Of a stretch of 64,000 bases of DNA, positions 41,789 through 51,487 are shown piece after piece. A program made the translations under genes and the position numbers. This DNA comes from Moritella sp. JT01 (GTDB lineage: Bacteria > Pseudomonadota > Gammaproteobacteria > Enterobacterales > Moritellaceae), in NCBI RefSeq assembly GCF_001574435.1, contig NZ_LOCN01000004.1, positions 57,731 through 121,730 of the forward strand, in the 5' to 3' direction. The notes below the pieces were generated by a model. That model was not told the DNA's origin. It ran no database searches and saw only the letters and a list, made by a program, of their open reading frames with translations. Within the stretch, counting starts at the first letter, position 1. Every line of letters starts with the position of its first letter.

Positions 41789-43012
41789 ATGAACAACACA
41801 GAAACTAACAGCTCTTTTGAAACATCGAACTTAAAAATGTGGCTATCTATCATAATATTAGCGATCGCAACATTTACCATTGTTACCGCTGAACTTGCAC
41901 CAATAGGTCTGTTAACACCAATGGCAGAAGGGCTACAACAATCAAAATCTATGATTGGACTAACCGTGACATTTTATGCATGGATAGGGGCAATAAGTGC
42001 GCTTTTATCTTCTGCATTTTTAGGTAATCTACCGAAAAAAGCATTGCTTATCACGCTGATGTTTATTTTGCTTATTTCAAATATCTTATGTGCGATGGCG
42101 ACCGACTATTACTTGTTCGTTGCAGCAAGAGTCATTGGTGCTCTTTCTCATGGTGCATTTTGGGCAATGATAGGCGCGCTTGCTATGTCTCTGGTGCCCG
42201 CCCGTCATGTCGGACTAGCCACATCCATTGTTTTTGGTGGCGTTTCAGCAGCGAGTGTTTTCGGTATTCCAATTGCGAACGTCATCGGTGCCAACTTAAG
42301 CTGGCAAATGGCATTTTGGATAATTTCCGCTTTAAGTATTTTTTCACTTTTGGGGATATTACTGTTAGTTCCAAATATTAAATCACAACATGCTATCGGT
42401 ATTTCAGTCTTAAAAAATGTCATTCGTAATCCGGTATTATCTAAAATTTATATTGCGACATTATTGGCAATCACAGCACACTTTAGCGCGTTTACGTTTA
42501 TTGAACCCTACTTACATGCGTCAAAGGCGATTAGCGATAACTTCATTTCCATCGCACTATTTACATTTGGTATTGCCGGATTAATGGGTAACTTCATTAC
42601 AGGTATATTCATTGACCGATACCTTAAGCCATTAATATTATTATCCGTTGCCATGGTTGCCGTAAGCTTGCTCATTCTCGGTATTTTTTCTAGCTCACTT
42701 AATCAAACCGCTATTTTTGCGTTAATTATATTTTGGGGTATATCCGTTTCTGGCATTTTTGTTGGCTTCCAAACTTGGGTGTTACGCATTGCCCAAGAGG
42801 ATGCATTTCCAGCGTCAGCCATTTATGTCGCCATATTTAACAGTGCGATAGGTACAGGCGCGCTGTTTGGTGCATGGATAATGGCAAACTTTGATTTCAC
42901 TGTATTAATGAGTTTCTCTGGTACCGCTATCGCAATATCACTATTTATGATTTCAATTATTCCAAGCGAGATCAATGACGCTCCCTCACAGCTAGTTCGA
43001 GATAACCTATGA
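41789..43012 (+). CDS. MFS efflux transporter
   Basis: This 407-residue inner-membrane protein has about 12 hydrophobic helices and the major-facilitator pattern of drug:H+ antiporters or sugar-efflux carriers (SotB/AraJ-like). Helix 1 carries TAELAPIGLLTPMAEGL, and helices 4-5 carry RVIGALSHGAFWAMIGALAMSLVPARHVGLATSIVFGG, which resembles the SotB/YdeA signature. An AGGGGA ribosome site is present. Its stop overlaps the next gene's start (ATGA), so they are coupled. Likely role: export of a small toxic molecule sensed by the MarR regulator. Confidence 0.88.
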   Translation: MNNTETNSSFETSNLKMWLSIIILAIATFTIVTAELAPIGLLTPMAEGLQQSKSMIGLTVTFYAWIGAISALLSSAFLGNLPKKALLITLMFILLISNILCAMATDYYLFVAARVIGALSHGAFWAMIGALAMSLVPARHVGLATSIVFGGVSAASVFGIPIANVIGANLSWQMAFWIISALSIFSLLGILLLVPNIKSQHAIGISVLKNVIRNPVLSKIYIATLLAITAHFSAFTFIEPYLHASKAISDNFISIALFTFGIAGLMGNFITGIFIDRYLKPLILLSVAMVAVSLLILGIFSSSLNQTAIFALIIFWGISVSGIFVGFQTWVLRIAQEDAFPASAIYVAIFNSAIGTGALFGAWIMANFDFTVLMSFSGTAIAISLFMISIIPSEINDAPSQLVRDNL

Positions 43013-43344
43013 GTGCATACACAACAGAAATATCAGAGCACGGTAAAAAGATCATGAATACCTTACAACCAGGGCTAGCCGATCAAGTCATCTCAAAGTT
43101 AGCTGAATTAGATGATGAGCTTCCCGAACTAATTGTTAATTATGCCTTTGCAGATGTCGTTGGCAGACCAGGGCTTGATATTAAAACGCGGGAAATGATA
43201 ACAGTGGCCTCTTTAATCACCTCGGGCAATGCTCAACCACAGCTTGAATTGCATATGAGGGCCTCTTTGAATGTCGGTGTAACAGAGAAAGAGTTACTTG
43301 AGATAGTCATACAAATGGCCATTTATGCTGGGGTGCCAATTTAA
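43009..43344 (+). CDS. Carboxymuconolactone decarboxylase-family protein, short at C-terminus
   Basis: This 111-residue protein is a small AhpD/CMD-family member: FADVVGRPGLDIKTREMITVASLITSGNAQPQLELHMRASLNVGVTEKELLEIVIQMAIYAG is the family core. It lacks the AhpD CxxC pair, so it is closer to the gamma-CMD branch. Typical members continue about 15-20 residues after YAG. Here it stops at YAGVPI, so the C-terminal helix is lost or never present. It overlaps the MFS gene by 4 bp and is followed 31 bp later by the tautomerase. Confidence 0.85.
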   Translation: MSAYTTEISEHGKKIMNTLQPGLADQVISKLAELDDELPELIVNYAFADVVGRPGLDIKTREMITVASLITSGNAQPQLELHMRASLNVGVTEKELLEIVIQMAIYAGVPI

Positions 43345-43375
43345 CAAATCAAAATCAACAACAGAGGACTAACCT

Positions 43376-43597
43376 ATGCCAATTATCAATGTAACGATAT
43401 GGAAAAGTGGCGATAAAGAAATGAAAAAAAAATTACTGCAGGAACTCACCAAAACAACACATGAAGTGACTGGTGTACCGCTTGATAAAATAACAGTCTA
43501 TATTCAAGAAATAGAAAGAAGCGAATGGGCTGATGCAGGTATAACAGGAGATGATTCAAACTTTCCAATAGAAAGCCGTCGCAAAACATACTCTTAA
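43376..43597 (+). CDS. 4-oxalocrotonate tautomerase-family protein
   Basis: This 73-residue protein begins MPIINVTIW. Removal of Met exposes the catalytic Pro1 used by 4-OT-type tautomerases and dehalogenases. The remainder (LLQELTKTTHEVTGVPLDKITVYIQEIERSEWADAG) matches the family, with a slightly longer tail. These enzymes act on enol/keto substrates from aromatic breakdown, or have side activity on unsaturated acids. It closes the cassette just before a terminator. Confidence 0.88.
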   Translation: MPIINVTIWKSGDKEMKKKLLQELTKTTHEVTGVPLDKITVYIQEIERSEWADAGITGDDSNFPIESRRKTYS

Positions 43598-43600
43598 TAA

Positions 43601-43634
43601 AAAAACCCTGTGAAATTACTCTCACAGGGCTTTT
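43601..43634. terminator. Terminator between the cassette and lysS
   Basis: CCCTGTGA / TCACAGGG perfect 8-bp stem with an 8-nt loop, an A run before and CTTTT after. It can serve both converging transcripts. Confidence 0.88.
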
Positions 43635-43672
43635 ATATGCATTAATTAAAGCATCATGATTGATACTATAAA

Positions 43673-45181
43673 TTAGCTATTTGCTTGTGGGCGCATTGCC
43701 GGGAATAAGATCACGTCACGAATAGTATGTGTATTGGTAAATAACATAGCTAAACGGTCGATACCAATACCTTGGCCAGCAGTCGGTGGTAAACCGTGCT
43801 CTAGTGCAGTGATGTAATCTGCATCGTAGTACATTGCTTCATCATCACCCGCATCTTTGGCGTTAACTTGTGCTTTGAAACGTGCGTCTTGGTCTTCAGC
43901 ATCGTTAAGCTCAGAGAAACCATTCGCAACTTCACGGCCACCGATGAAGAACTCAAAACGGTCAGTGAAGAATGGGTTGTCATCGCTACGACGTGCTAGT
44001 GGCGAGATGTCTGCTGGGTAACCAGTAATGAATGTTGGCTGAATCAGTTGTGGTTCAGCAGTTTCACCAAAGATCTCTTCCAATAACTGACCACAAGTCC
44101 AGAATTTCTCTATCTTCATGTTCAGTGATTTCGCAATAGAAACCATTAACTCACGATCTTGAACACCTTCATTAGTCAATGCTTGGATAACTTCGTGCTC
44201 AGGGTTGTACTGTTTGATTGCATCTAACATGCTAATACGTGTGTATTTGCCACCGAACTCAACCATGTCGTCGCCGTAAGGCATAGATGTAGCACCTAGT
44301 ACTTCAACCGCTACCGTGCTTAGCATTTCTTCAGTGAAATCCATAAGGTCATTGTAATCAGCGTAAGCTTGGTAGAATTCCATCATTGTGAATTCTGGAT
44401 TGTGACGAGGTGATAAACCTTCGTTACGGAAATTACGGTTAATTTCGAATACACGATCAAAACCACCAACAACTAAACGCTTAAGGTATAGCTCAGGTGC
44501 TACACGCAGATACATTGCTTGATCAAGCGCGTTATGATGAGTGATAAATGGACGCGCTGTTGCACCACCAGGGATCACATGCATCATTGGCGTTTCAACT
44601 TCCATGTAATCTTTTGATACCATGAAGTTACGGATCGCAGTTACCAGCTTAGAACGGACGATGAATGCATTACGCGATTCAGCGTTTACGATCAGATCAA
44701 CATAACGTTGACGGTAGCGCATTTCTTGGTCAGTTAGACCGTGGAATTTTTCTGGTAATGGACGTAGCGCTTTAGTTAGTAGTACGTAGTCCGTCATTTC
44801 AACGTAAAGATCGCCTTTGCCTGATTTGTTTAGTGCACCAGTAATACCAACGATATCACCAATATCTAAACCACCAAGGTCAGCTTTTTGTGCTTTTTGT
44901 ACGTCTTTCGATGCGTATGCTTGAATACGACCAGCTGTATCTTGGATAGCAAGGAAAGGACCACGTTTAGCCATGATACGACCCGCGATGCTTACCACGT
45001 GCTGCATTTCAACTAATTCTTCTTTCGATTTTTCGCCAAATTCTGCCTGTAAATCTGCTGACTTATGTTTTACGCGAAAGTCGTTAGGGTGGCCATTTGC
45101 TTTACAGTTGGTGCGGATATGATCTAATTTCGCGCGACGTTCTGCAATCAGTTTGTTTTCATCTTGTAACTGTTCAGTCAT
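43673..45181 (-). CDS. lysS: Lysyl-tRNA synthetase, class II
   Basis: LysS charges tRNA-Lys. It has the N-terminal OB-fold anticodon-binding domain ([26 protein letters not shown]), class II motif 1 ([20 protein letters not shown]), motif 2 ([29 protein letters not shown]), and motif 3 ([19 protein letters not shown]). At 502 residues it is full length. It lies 17 bp after prfB, the widespread prfB-lysS operon. Confidence 0.98.
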   Translation of the reverse strand: MTEQLQDENKLIAERRAKLDHIRTNCKANGHPNDFRVKHKSADLQAEFGEKSKEELVEMQHVVSIAGRIMAKRGPFLAIQDTAGRIQAYASKDVQKAQKADLGGLDIGDIVGITGALNKSGKGDLYVEMTDYVLLTKALRPLPEKFHGLTDQEMRYRQRYVDLIVNAESRNAFIVRSKLVTAIRNFMVSKDYMEVETPMMHVIPGGATARPFITHHNALDQAMYLRVAPELYLKRLVVGGFDRVFEINRNFRNEGLSPRHNPEFTMMEFYQAYADYNDLMDFTEEMLSTVAVEVLGATSMPYGDDMVEFGGKYTRISMLDAIKQYNPEHEVIQALTNEGVQDRELMVSIAKSLNMKIEKFWTCGQLLEEIFGETAEPQLIQPTFITGYPADISPLARRSDDNPFFTDRFEFFIGGREVANGFSELNDAEDQDARFKAQVNAKDAGDDEAMYYDADYITALEHGLPPTAGQGIGIDRLAMLFTNTHTIRDVILFPAMRPQANS

Positions 45182-45198
45182 TGTTTAACCCTATTTTT

Positions 45199-46297
45199 TT
45201 ACAGGCCTGATTTCAGGCTGGCTTCAATAAATTTGTCTAAGTCACCGTCTAAAACGGCTTGTGTATTGCGTGTTTCAACACCAGTACGTAAATCTTTTAT
45301 GCGTGAGTCATCCAGTACGTATGAACGGATCTGACTGCCCCAACCGATATCTGACTTCGCATCTTCGGCGATTTGTTTTTCCGCGTTTTGTTTTTGCATT
45401 TCATGATCAAACAATTTGGCACGCATTTGTTTCATCGCCGCATCTTTGTTCTTATGCTGCGAGCGATCATTTTGACATTGTACAACAAGATTAGTGGGTA
45501 AGTGAGTAATACGTACCGCAGATTCCGTCGTATTTACGTGCTGACCACCCGCGCCCGAAGCACGGTAAACATCAATACGTAAGTCCGATGGATTCAAATC
45601 AATCTCGATGCTGTCATCAATTTCTGGATATACAAATATCGATGCAAACGAAGTATGACGACGGCCACTTGAATCAAACGGTGATTTACGCACTAAACGG
45701 TGAACACCAGTTTCGGTACGTAACCAACCATAAGCATATTCACCACCCAAACGGATAGTGGCACCTTTGATCCCGGCTACATCGCCAGATGATACTTCGA
45801 TCAGCTCAACTTTAAATTTGTGTGCCTCACCCCATCGTAAGAACATACGTAATAGCATGTTTGCCCAATCTTGGGCTTCAGTACCACCAGAGCCAGATTG
45901 GATATCAAGATAACAATCATTTGCATCATGTTTGCCAGAGAACATACGACGAAACTCAAGTTTAGCCAGTTGTGCTTCTAAACCGATAATTTCATGTTGC
46001 GCTTCAGCAAATGTTTCTTCGTCTTCAGCTTCAACTGCCAGTTCAACTAAGCCTTCAACGTCATCACAACCCGTACCTAGATCATCAATCGTTTTGACGA
46101 TCAATTCTAACGACGCGCGTTCTTTACCTAATTCTTGGGCGTATTTCGGGTTATTCCATACTTCCGATGACTCTAATTCCGCAGATACCTCTTCTAGACG
46201 CTCTTTACTTGCATCGTAGTCAAAGGTACCCCCGAAGCAGCTCAGCGCGTTCGCCTAGCTCCTTTAATTTATTCAGTACTGGATTTACTTCAAACAT
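45199..46297 (-). CDS. prfB: Peptide chain release factor 2, with programmed +1 frameshift
   Basis: RF2 ends translation at UGA and UAA. The gene is read as a 25-codon first part ([20 protein letters not shown]...GYL) that stops at an in-frame TGA (46220-46222), then a +1 shift to the main frame ([11 protein letters not shown]...). After the shift it is 365 residues, the same as E. coli RF2. It has the SPF-type codon-recognition motif (KSPFDS) and the catalytic GGQ in [17 protein letters not shown]2 regulates its own level through the shift. It is followed by lysS. Confidence 0.97.
46219..46234 (-). promoter_or_regulatory. prfB +1 programmed frameshift site
   Basis: On the minus strand the order is CGGGGG (46229-46234, Shine-Dalgarno-like), TAC, CTT, TGA, C. 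This has the same plan as the known RF2 site: SD-like G run 3 nt before the slippery CTT, then the UGA stop and C. The ribosome slips forward one base at CTT. Confidence 0.95.
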
Positions 46298-46602
46298 GAT
46301 TCTGCTCTATTTTAATTGTATTCAGCATTTTGCTAAAGATATTGTACTCAGCATGATGCAGATATCGATATATGCATCAGCATTCTACTAAGTATATAAT
46401 TCGAACTATGGGATTTTACACAACAGCAAATTTTACCGAATTCACTCGCGGATATACAGAGGAAGATTAATAAAACAGCAAATTAATCGATAATATAAGA
46501 AAATAAATAGGAATAAATAAAAACGGGGGAACATATAGCGGCATAAAATAGCAAAAAGCCACGCGACAGGGCATGGCTTGAACATAATGGCAACCAACCA
46601 GG
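46298..46602. other. 305-bp intergenic region between prfB and the CBS gene
   Basis: It holds the prfB promoter region and a 24-bp near-palindrome centred on ATCGAT (46355-46378; arms GATGCAGATATC and GATATATGCATC, one mismatched pair). The remainder is AT-rich with no coding signal. Confidence 0.6.
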
Positions 46603-47016
46603 TTAGCTGACTTGACTACATTGGTTATTATTTTCAGCCAATACTTGCAGAATATCGCCACGACGAATGATACCAACCAACTGGCGATCTTCTACAACGG
46701 GATACACACTCAAGTTGTCTTTGGTCATGCGGATGGCAATATCAATAATACTGTCTTGTGGCGATACGCTAACGACATTTTTACTCATCACATCGTTCAC
46801 AATAGCAGGTTTATCACAGTGGTAACTGCCACTAATAAGGGCTTGCAAGCAATCTGATTCAGAAACAAAGCCAATCACTTCATTCGTCGAGTTAACCACG
46901 GGCACAGCATTAATTTGGTGTTTAGCAAACAAATCAACCACGGCGACCAATGACGTACCACAGGGAATACTTGGAGCATTAATTTTCATTTCATTCATTA
47001 CGCGTTGCATAGTCAT
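46603..47016 (-). CDS. Two-CBS-domain protein
   Basis: This 137-residue protein consists of two CBS motifs: HQINAVPVVNSTNEVIGFVSESDCLQAL (about 34-60) and DNLSVYPVVEDRQLVGIIRRGDILQVL (about 100-127). CBS pairs bind adenine nucleotides as regulatory modules. No catalytic domain is attached. It stands between prfB and recJ, two genes that are usually adjacent, and has its own short gaps on both sides. The partner is unknown. Confidence 0.9.
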   Translation of the reverse strand: MTMQRVMNEMKINAPSIPCGTSLVAVVDLFAKHQINAVPVVNSTNEVIGFVSESDCLQALISGSYHCDKPAIVNDVMSKNVVSVSPQDSIIDIAIRMTKDNLSVYPVVEDRQLVGIIRRGDILQVLAENNNQCSQVS

Positions 47017-47156
47017 GGTCTATATCCTTATCTTAAAGCAGGATTGCTGTAGAAGAGGTAATAACTATAACTGCAAACCCAATATAGCTAAAGCCGATTA
47101 AATCTAACACTTCAATCGACAAAAACTATCAACAGGCATTTGTAAATAAATGCTTA

Positions 47157-48887
47157 TTAGCGTAATGGCTGTAAATGCTCAACCATAAACTGCAAGCTGC
47201 GCTTACCACGGAACTCGTTCACATCCAGCTTATAGGCTAGCTCGATCTTCTGTACCGAGGCATCAGGCCATACTTCTAAATCAACATTAAAAGCAATCGC
47301 ATCCACTAACGGTCCACCACTTTCAGGTTCCAACATCATTTTTAAATGTTTTTTACCCACAAGGCGTTGCTCACGTAATTTAAAAATACCATCAAAAATC
47401 GGCTCTGGGAACATCTGTCCCCAGGGTGCAGCTTCTTTGATTAATTCTGCTGTAGGCAATGACAGTTGCTCACTCGGTAGTTCGCCATCACTTAATACCA
47501 CACCAGTTAACTGCTCTTCCGTTAATAGTTCCTGCACTAAGTCGTTAAACTGTTTGGCAAACTCATCATAGCCATCAAGGCGTAAAGACAAACCAGCCGC
47601 CATCGCATGGCCACCAAATTTCAAGATCATGCCCGGATTTCGGGTATCGAGTAACTCCAAGACATCACGTAAATGCAAGCCAGGTATTGAACGGGCTGAA
47701 CCTTTTATTTCCCCTTCGCCAGCATCAGCAAAAGCGATAACAGGGCGGTGGAAACGCTCTTTAATGCGAGATGCAACTAAGCCAACCACACCTTGGTGCC
47801 AGTCATCTTGAAATAGACAAATGCCGTAAGGTACTTGTCCGGCATCAAAATCGACACTTTTTAGGATAGCCAGTGCTTCTTGCTGCATTGAGCTTTCAAT
47901 TTCTTTACGCTCTTCATTCAGGCTATCGAGTTCGCCAGCAAAACGACGCGCGTTATTAAGATCTTCGCACAATAGCGTTGCTACGCCAACAGACATGTCA
48001 TCTAAGCGTCCCGCTGCATTTAATCTTGGTCCTAATGCAAAACCGAGATCACTTGCGCAAAGCTGTGCTTGATTACGATTGGCAATTTCGATCAAGGCTT
48101 TAATGCCGGGCCGACATTTATCGGCGCGGATACGCTGTAGACCTTGATGTACTAAAATACGGTTATTAGCATCTAATGGCACAACATCAGCAACCGTACC
48201 CAACGCAACAATATCCAGTAGACAGGCTAAATTAGGCTCGGTTAAACCTTGCTTGGCAAACCAATCTTGCTCTCGTAATGCGCTGCGCAATGCCAACATG
48301 ACGTAGAAGGCAACACCAACGCCAGCAAGATTTTTGCTAGGGAATGTACAACCATGTTGATTGGGATTAACAATAGCATCAGCATTCGGTATTTCGTTAC
48401 CCGGCAGATGGTGATCGGTCACGAGCACTTTAATGCCTAACGCTTGCGCGGCAGCAACACCGGCAATGCTGGAAATACCGTTATCCACCGTCATGATCAG
48501 TTGTGCACCATTGGCTGCAGCAAGATCAACAATTTCAGGACTTAAACCATAGCCAAATTCAAAGCGATTAGGGACTAAAAAATCAACATTACGATAACCC
48601 AGCATTTTAAAAGCGAGCATCGACAATGCGGTACTTGTTGCGCCATCGGCATCAAAGTCACCTACAATGATAATACGTTGATTTTGTACTAACGCGCTGA
48701 CTAATAGATCACACGCGGCAGTCATACCTTTAAGCTGATTCGGACGTAATAAATTTTTAACGCCTTTCTCTAATTCTTGATCTGACTTCACACCACGACT
48801 GGCATAAATTTGGCGTAATAATGCAGGCACAGCTGCTGATATACCGTCACAATCTGCATTATCGCGACGTTTAATTTGCTTGTTCAA
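47157..48887 (-). CDS. recJ: Single-stranded-DNA-specific exonuclease RecJ
   Basis: RecJ is a 5'-3' exonuclease acting in RecFOR recombination, mismatch repair and base-excision repair. The DHH-superfamily signatures are present: IIVGDFDADGATSTAL (motif I), TVDNGIS, VTDHHLPG (motif III), and the C-terminal DHHA1 region FGGHAMAAGLSLR. At 576 residues it is full length. It starts at TTG (48887), whose bases overlap the dsbC stop TGA, so translation is coupled. Confidence 0.96.
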   Translation of the reverse strand: MNKQIKRRDNADCDGISAAVPALLRQIYASRGVKSDQELEKGVKNLLRPNQLKGMTAACDLLVSALVQNQRIIIVGDFDADGATSTALSMLAFKMLGYRNVDFLVPNRFEFGYGLSPEIVDLAAANGAQLIMTVDNGISSIAGVAAAQALGIKVLVTDHHLPGNEIPNADAIVNPNQHGCTFPSKNLAGVGVAFYVMLALRSALREQDWFAKQGLTEPNLACLLDIVALGTVADVVPLDANNRILVHQGLQRIRADKCRPGIKALIEIANRNQAQLCASDLGFALGPRLNAAGRLDDMSVGVATLLCEDLNNARRFAGELDSLNEERKEIESSMQQEALAILKSVDFDAGQVPYGICLFQDDWHQGVVGLVASRIKERFHRPVIAFADAGEGEIKGSARSIPGLHLRDVLELLDTRNPGMILKFGGHAMAAGLSLRLDGYDEFAKQFNDLVQELLTEEQLTGVVLSDGELPSEQLSLPTAELIKEAAPWGQMFPEPIFDGIFKLREQRLVGKKHLKMMLEPESGGPLVDAIAFNVDLEVWPDASVQKIELAYKLDVNEFRGKRSLQFMVEHLQPLR

Positions 48888-49681
48888 GATTTATCCATGT
48901 TTTTTAGCATACTAAGAATCTGCTCAGCAGGCACGTAACCCGGCTGCATTTGTCCGTTTTCCAAAACAATTGCAGGCGTACCCGTGACGCCTAAACGTCG
49001 ACCAAGTTCATATTGCTGTGCAACTGTATTTGTACACATTTCAGGAATGACTTTGCCGCCTCGTTTTGCGTTGTTCATCGCTTGCGCACGGTCTTCGGCA
49101 CACCAAATTGACGTCATATCTTGATACGTTTTAGAGTTTAGACCACCGCGTGGAAATGCTAAATATTTAACACTAATACCAAGCTGGTTCAGTTGCGCGA
49201 CTTCGTTATGTAACTTACGACAGTAACCGCAGTTAATATCGGTGAATACCGTGATGCTGTACTTTTCATTTTCGGCAAGGTAATTAATGGTATCACCTGC
49301 GAATTCTTGTATTGCTTGCTGGCGTACTTTACCCATTGCTTGTTCGGTAAGATCCGTAACCCCGTTATCATTAACTTGGTAAAGTGTGCCTTGAATAAGG
49401 TTAGAGGCATCTGCATTCACATAGAAAATACCTTGATCGGTAGCTACTTCAAACAAACCAGGGATAACACTGTCACTTACACTCGATACTTTAAAGTTAA
49501 GTTTTTCAGCTAATAAGCGTGAAATATCCTGGTGATCTGCTGATAATGTTACATTGATAGATTGTTCAGTATGAGCCGTCGGAGTAGTAATTAACGCCTG
49601 CTCAGGACTACCATCGATCCCAAGTATAAAGCTCCCTACTAAACCTACAGCTACAGCTGTAATCATTACTTTCTTTAACAT
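48884..49681 (-). CDS. dsbC: Thiol:disulfide interchange protein DsbC
   Basis: DsbC is a periplasmic disulfide isomerase kept reduced by DsbD. It has an N-terminal signal peptide (about residues 1-20), a dimerisation domain, and a thioredoxin domain with the active-site pair Cys151-Gly-Tyr-Cys154. A structural Cys pair (Cys194, Cys216) is also present, as in E. coli. The cis-Pro loop TGTPAIVLENG completes the fold. At 265 residues it is somewhat longer than E. coli DsbC. It overlaps recJ. Confidence 0.95.
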   Translation of the reverse strand: MLKKVMITAVAVGLVGSFILGIDGSPEQALITTPTAHTEQSINVTLSADHQDISRLLAEKLNFKVSSVSDSVIPGLFEVATDQGIFYVNADASNLIQGTLYQVNDNGVTDLTEQAMGKVRQQAIQEFAGDTINYLAENEKYSITVFTDINCGYCRKLHNEVAQLNQLGISVKYLAFPRGGLNSKTYQDMTSIWCAEDRAQAMNNAKRGGKVIPEMCTNTVAQQYELGRRLGVTGTPAIVLENGQMQPGYVPAEQILSMLKNMDKS

Positions 49682-49787
49682 ATGTTCTCCGCTTTTATCC
49701 TTAATGGATCTCTATGCTCGATAAATTAACAGAATTCATTATTTATCACTAGCCTTAATCCTTGCTAATACCATGTCATCAACGCAA

Positions 49788-50678
49788 TTACGCGCGAGGA
49801 TGGTGTTCACTATGCAACTGCTCTAATCGTGCTGTAGCTACATGTGTATAAATTTGTGTTGTTGATAAATCGCTATGACCAAGTAACATTTGTACGACAC
49901 GCAGATCGGCGCCATAGTTCAACAAATGGGTGGCAAACGCATGGCGCAAAGTGTGCGGAGACAAATGCGTTGTGATCCCTGCGACTTGTGAATAATGCTT
50001 AAGACGATGCCAGAAAGTTTGCCGAGTCATAAAGTTGCCACGTCTGGAAGGAAACACCACATCGGACGTTAACCCTTTTAATAACGTCGCGCGACCTTCG
50101 GCAATAAAGCGCTCAGTCCAATACACAGCTTCTTCACCCATAGGCACTAAGCGTTCCTTACCGCCCTTACCCGTCACACGCACTAACCCTTGGCGTAAGC
50201 TCACTGATTCCATACTCAAGCCAACTAATTCTGATACCCGCAACCCTGTGGCATATAACACCTCCATCATGGCCTTATCACGTAATTGGATCGGATCGTC
50301 TAATTCTGGTGCAGCTAATAATGCATTCACTTCAGCTTCCGATAAATCGTCTGGCAAACGCTGCGGTAGTTTCGGGCTAATGAGTAAGGCGGTCGGATCA
50401 TCATCGCGCATTTGCTCACGATACAGATATTGATAGAAGCGACGGATCGCGCTCAATTGGCGCGCGGTACTACTGGCTTTGTAACCTAAATCAAAACGGC
50501 TGGCCATAAATGCTTGAATTTCAAGACGGTCAACAGTTAATAACTGCTGTTTATGCTGCACCAACCAGTGATGATATTGGTTTAAATCGTTACGATAAGA
50601 GCTAAGGGTATTATCTGACAATCCGCGTTCATGCCACATAATATCTAAAAACTGTTCTATTATTTCAATCTTTTCCAA
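49788..50678 (-). CDS. xerD: Tyrosine recombinase XerD
   Basis: XerD works with XerC at dif to resolve chromosome dimers. The 296-residue protein has a SAM-like N-terminal DNA-binding domain (IEQFLDIMWHERGLSDNTLSSYRNDLNQYHHWL) and a catalytic domain with Arg in LYATGLRVSELVGL, the HTLRHAFATHLLNYGADLRVVQMLLGHSDLSTTQIYTH block supplying His-Arg-His and the nucleophilic Tyr. It precedes dsbC-recJ, as in E. coli. Confidence 0.97.
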   Translation of the reverse strand: MEKIEIIEQFLDIMWHERGLSDNTLSSYRNDLNQYHHWLVQHKQQLLTVDRLEIQAFMASRFDLGYKASSTARQLSAIRRFYQYLYREQMRDDDPTALLISPKLPQRLPDDLSEAEVNALLAAPELDDPIQLRDKAMMEVLYATGLRVSELVGLSMESVSLRQGLVRVTGKGGKERLVPMGEEAVYWTERFIAEGRATLLKGLTSDVVFPSRRGNFMTRQTFWHRLKHYSQVAGITTHLSPHTLRHAFATHLLNYGADLRVVQMLLGHSDLSTTQIYTHVATARLEQLHSEHHPRA

Positions 50679-50872
50679 GCTAATACCCTATGCTGCTATT
50701 ACGATTACTATGCAACCAGTATAACAACACTGTATAAATAAACATGAATTATAGTACAATTATCTCATGTTACTATGCGTAACGATGAGCAACTGATCGC
50801 TCAGAGCATGATCAACACATCGTATTTATTAACACATAGTATGATTAGCAACACTGTCTTTGGATGTAGATA

Positions 50873-51394
50873 ATGAAAATCGGTTTATATTACGGCTCAA
50901 CTACTTTTTATACCACCATAGCTGCGGAAAAGATCCAAGCTGAAATTGGTGCAGAACTTGTCGACTTACATGACATAAAAGACTCTGGTTTTACTGATAT
51001 AGAAACCTATGACGTCGTTCTATTTGGTATTTCGACTTGGGATTATGGCGAACTTCAGGAAGACTGGGGCGATCTGTGGTCTGATATTGCAGGAATTAAC
51101 CTGGCAGGGAAAACCGTTGCGCTATTTGGTCTTGGTGATCAAGTTAACTACAGCGAATGGTATCTGGATGCGATGGGTATGCTATTTGACGAGTTGCAGG
51201 GCAAAGGCATTCACTTCATCGGCCAATGGCCAAATAAAGGTTACGAATTCGTGGCTTCAAAAGCGTTAACCGAAGATGAAAGTCAGTTTTTCGGTCTTGC
51301 CCTCGATGAAGACAGCCAGTACGATCAAACTGATGAACGTATTGCTACTTGGACCTTACAAGTGCTCGAAGAAATTGCAGCGCACTATTCATAA
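50873..51394 (+). CDS. fldB: Flavodoxin FldB
   Basis: This FMN-binding electron carrier has 173 residues, the same as E. coli FldB. It has the phosphate-binding loop YYGSTTFYT (residues 7-15), the 50s/90s FMN loops STWDYGELQEDW and GLGDQVNYSEWYLDAMG, and C-terminal YEFVASKALTEDESQFFGLALDEDSQ. It diverges from xerD. The same xerD-fldB adjacency occurs in E. coli, supporting fldB over fldA. Confidence 0.93.
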   Translation: MKIGLYYGSTTFYTTIAAEKIQAEIGAELVDLHDIKDSGFTDIETYDVVLFGISTWDYGELQEDWGDLWSDIAGINLAGKTVALFGLGDQVNYSEWYLDAMGMLFDELQGKGIHFIGQWPNKGYEFVASKALTEDESQFFGLALDEDSQYDQTDERIATWTLQVLEEIAAHYS

Positions 51395-51425
51395 CATATA
51401 AGTTATAACAACAAGTTAACGCAAT

Positions 51426-51465
51426 AAAAAAGGCCGCTGCTATCCAAGATAGCAACGGCCTTTTT
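51426..51465. terminator. Bidirectional terminator between fldB and hflC
   Basis: A long stem (AAAAAGGCCG ... CGGCCTTTTT, with TGCTAT/ATAGCA inside and one small interruption) is flanked by A and T tracts. It serves converging fldB and hflC transcripts. Confidence 0.9.
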
Positions 51466-51487
51466 GTTATTCATTGACAAGCAATTG

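Noticed and set aside
50730..50745. Possible LexA box between xerD and fldB
   Set aside because: It begins CTGTATAAATAA but ends CAT instead of CAG, so the palindrome is incomplete. AT-rich chance matches of this kind are common.
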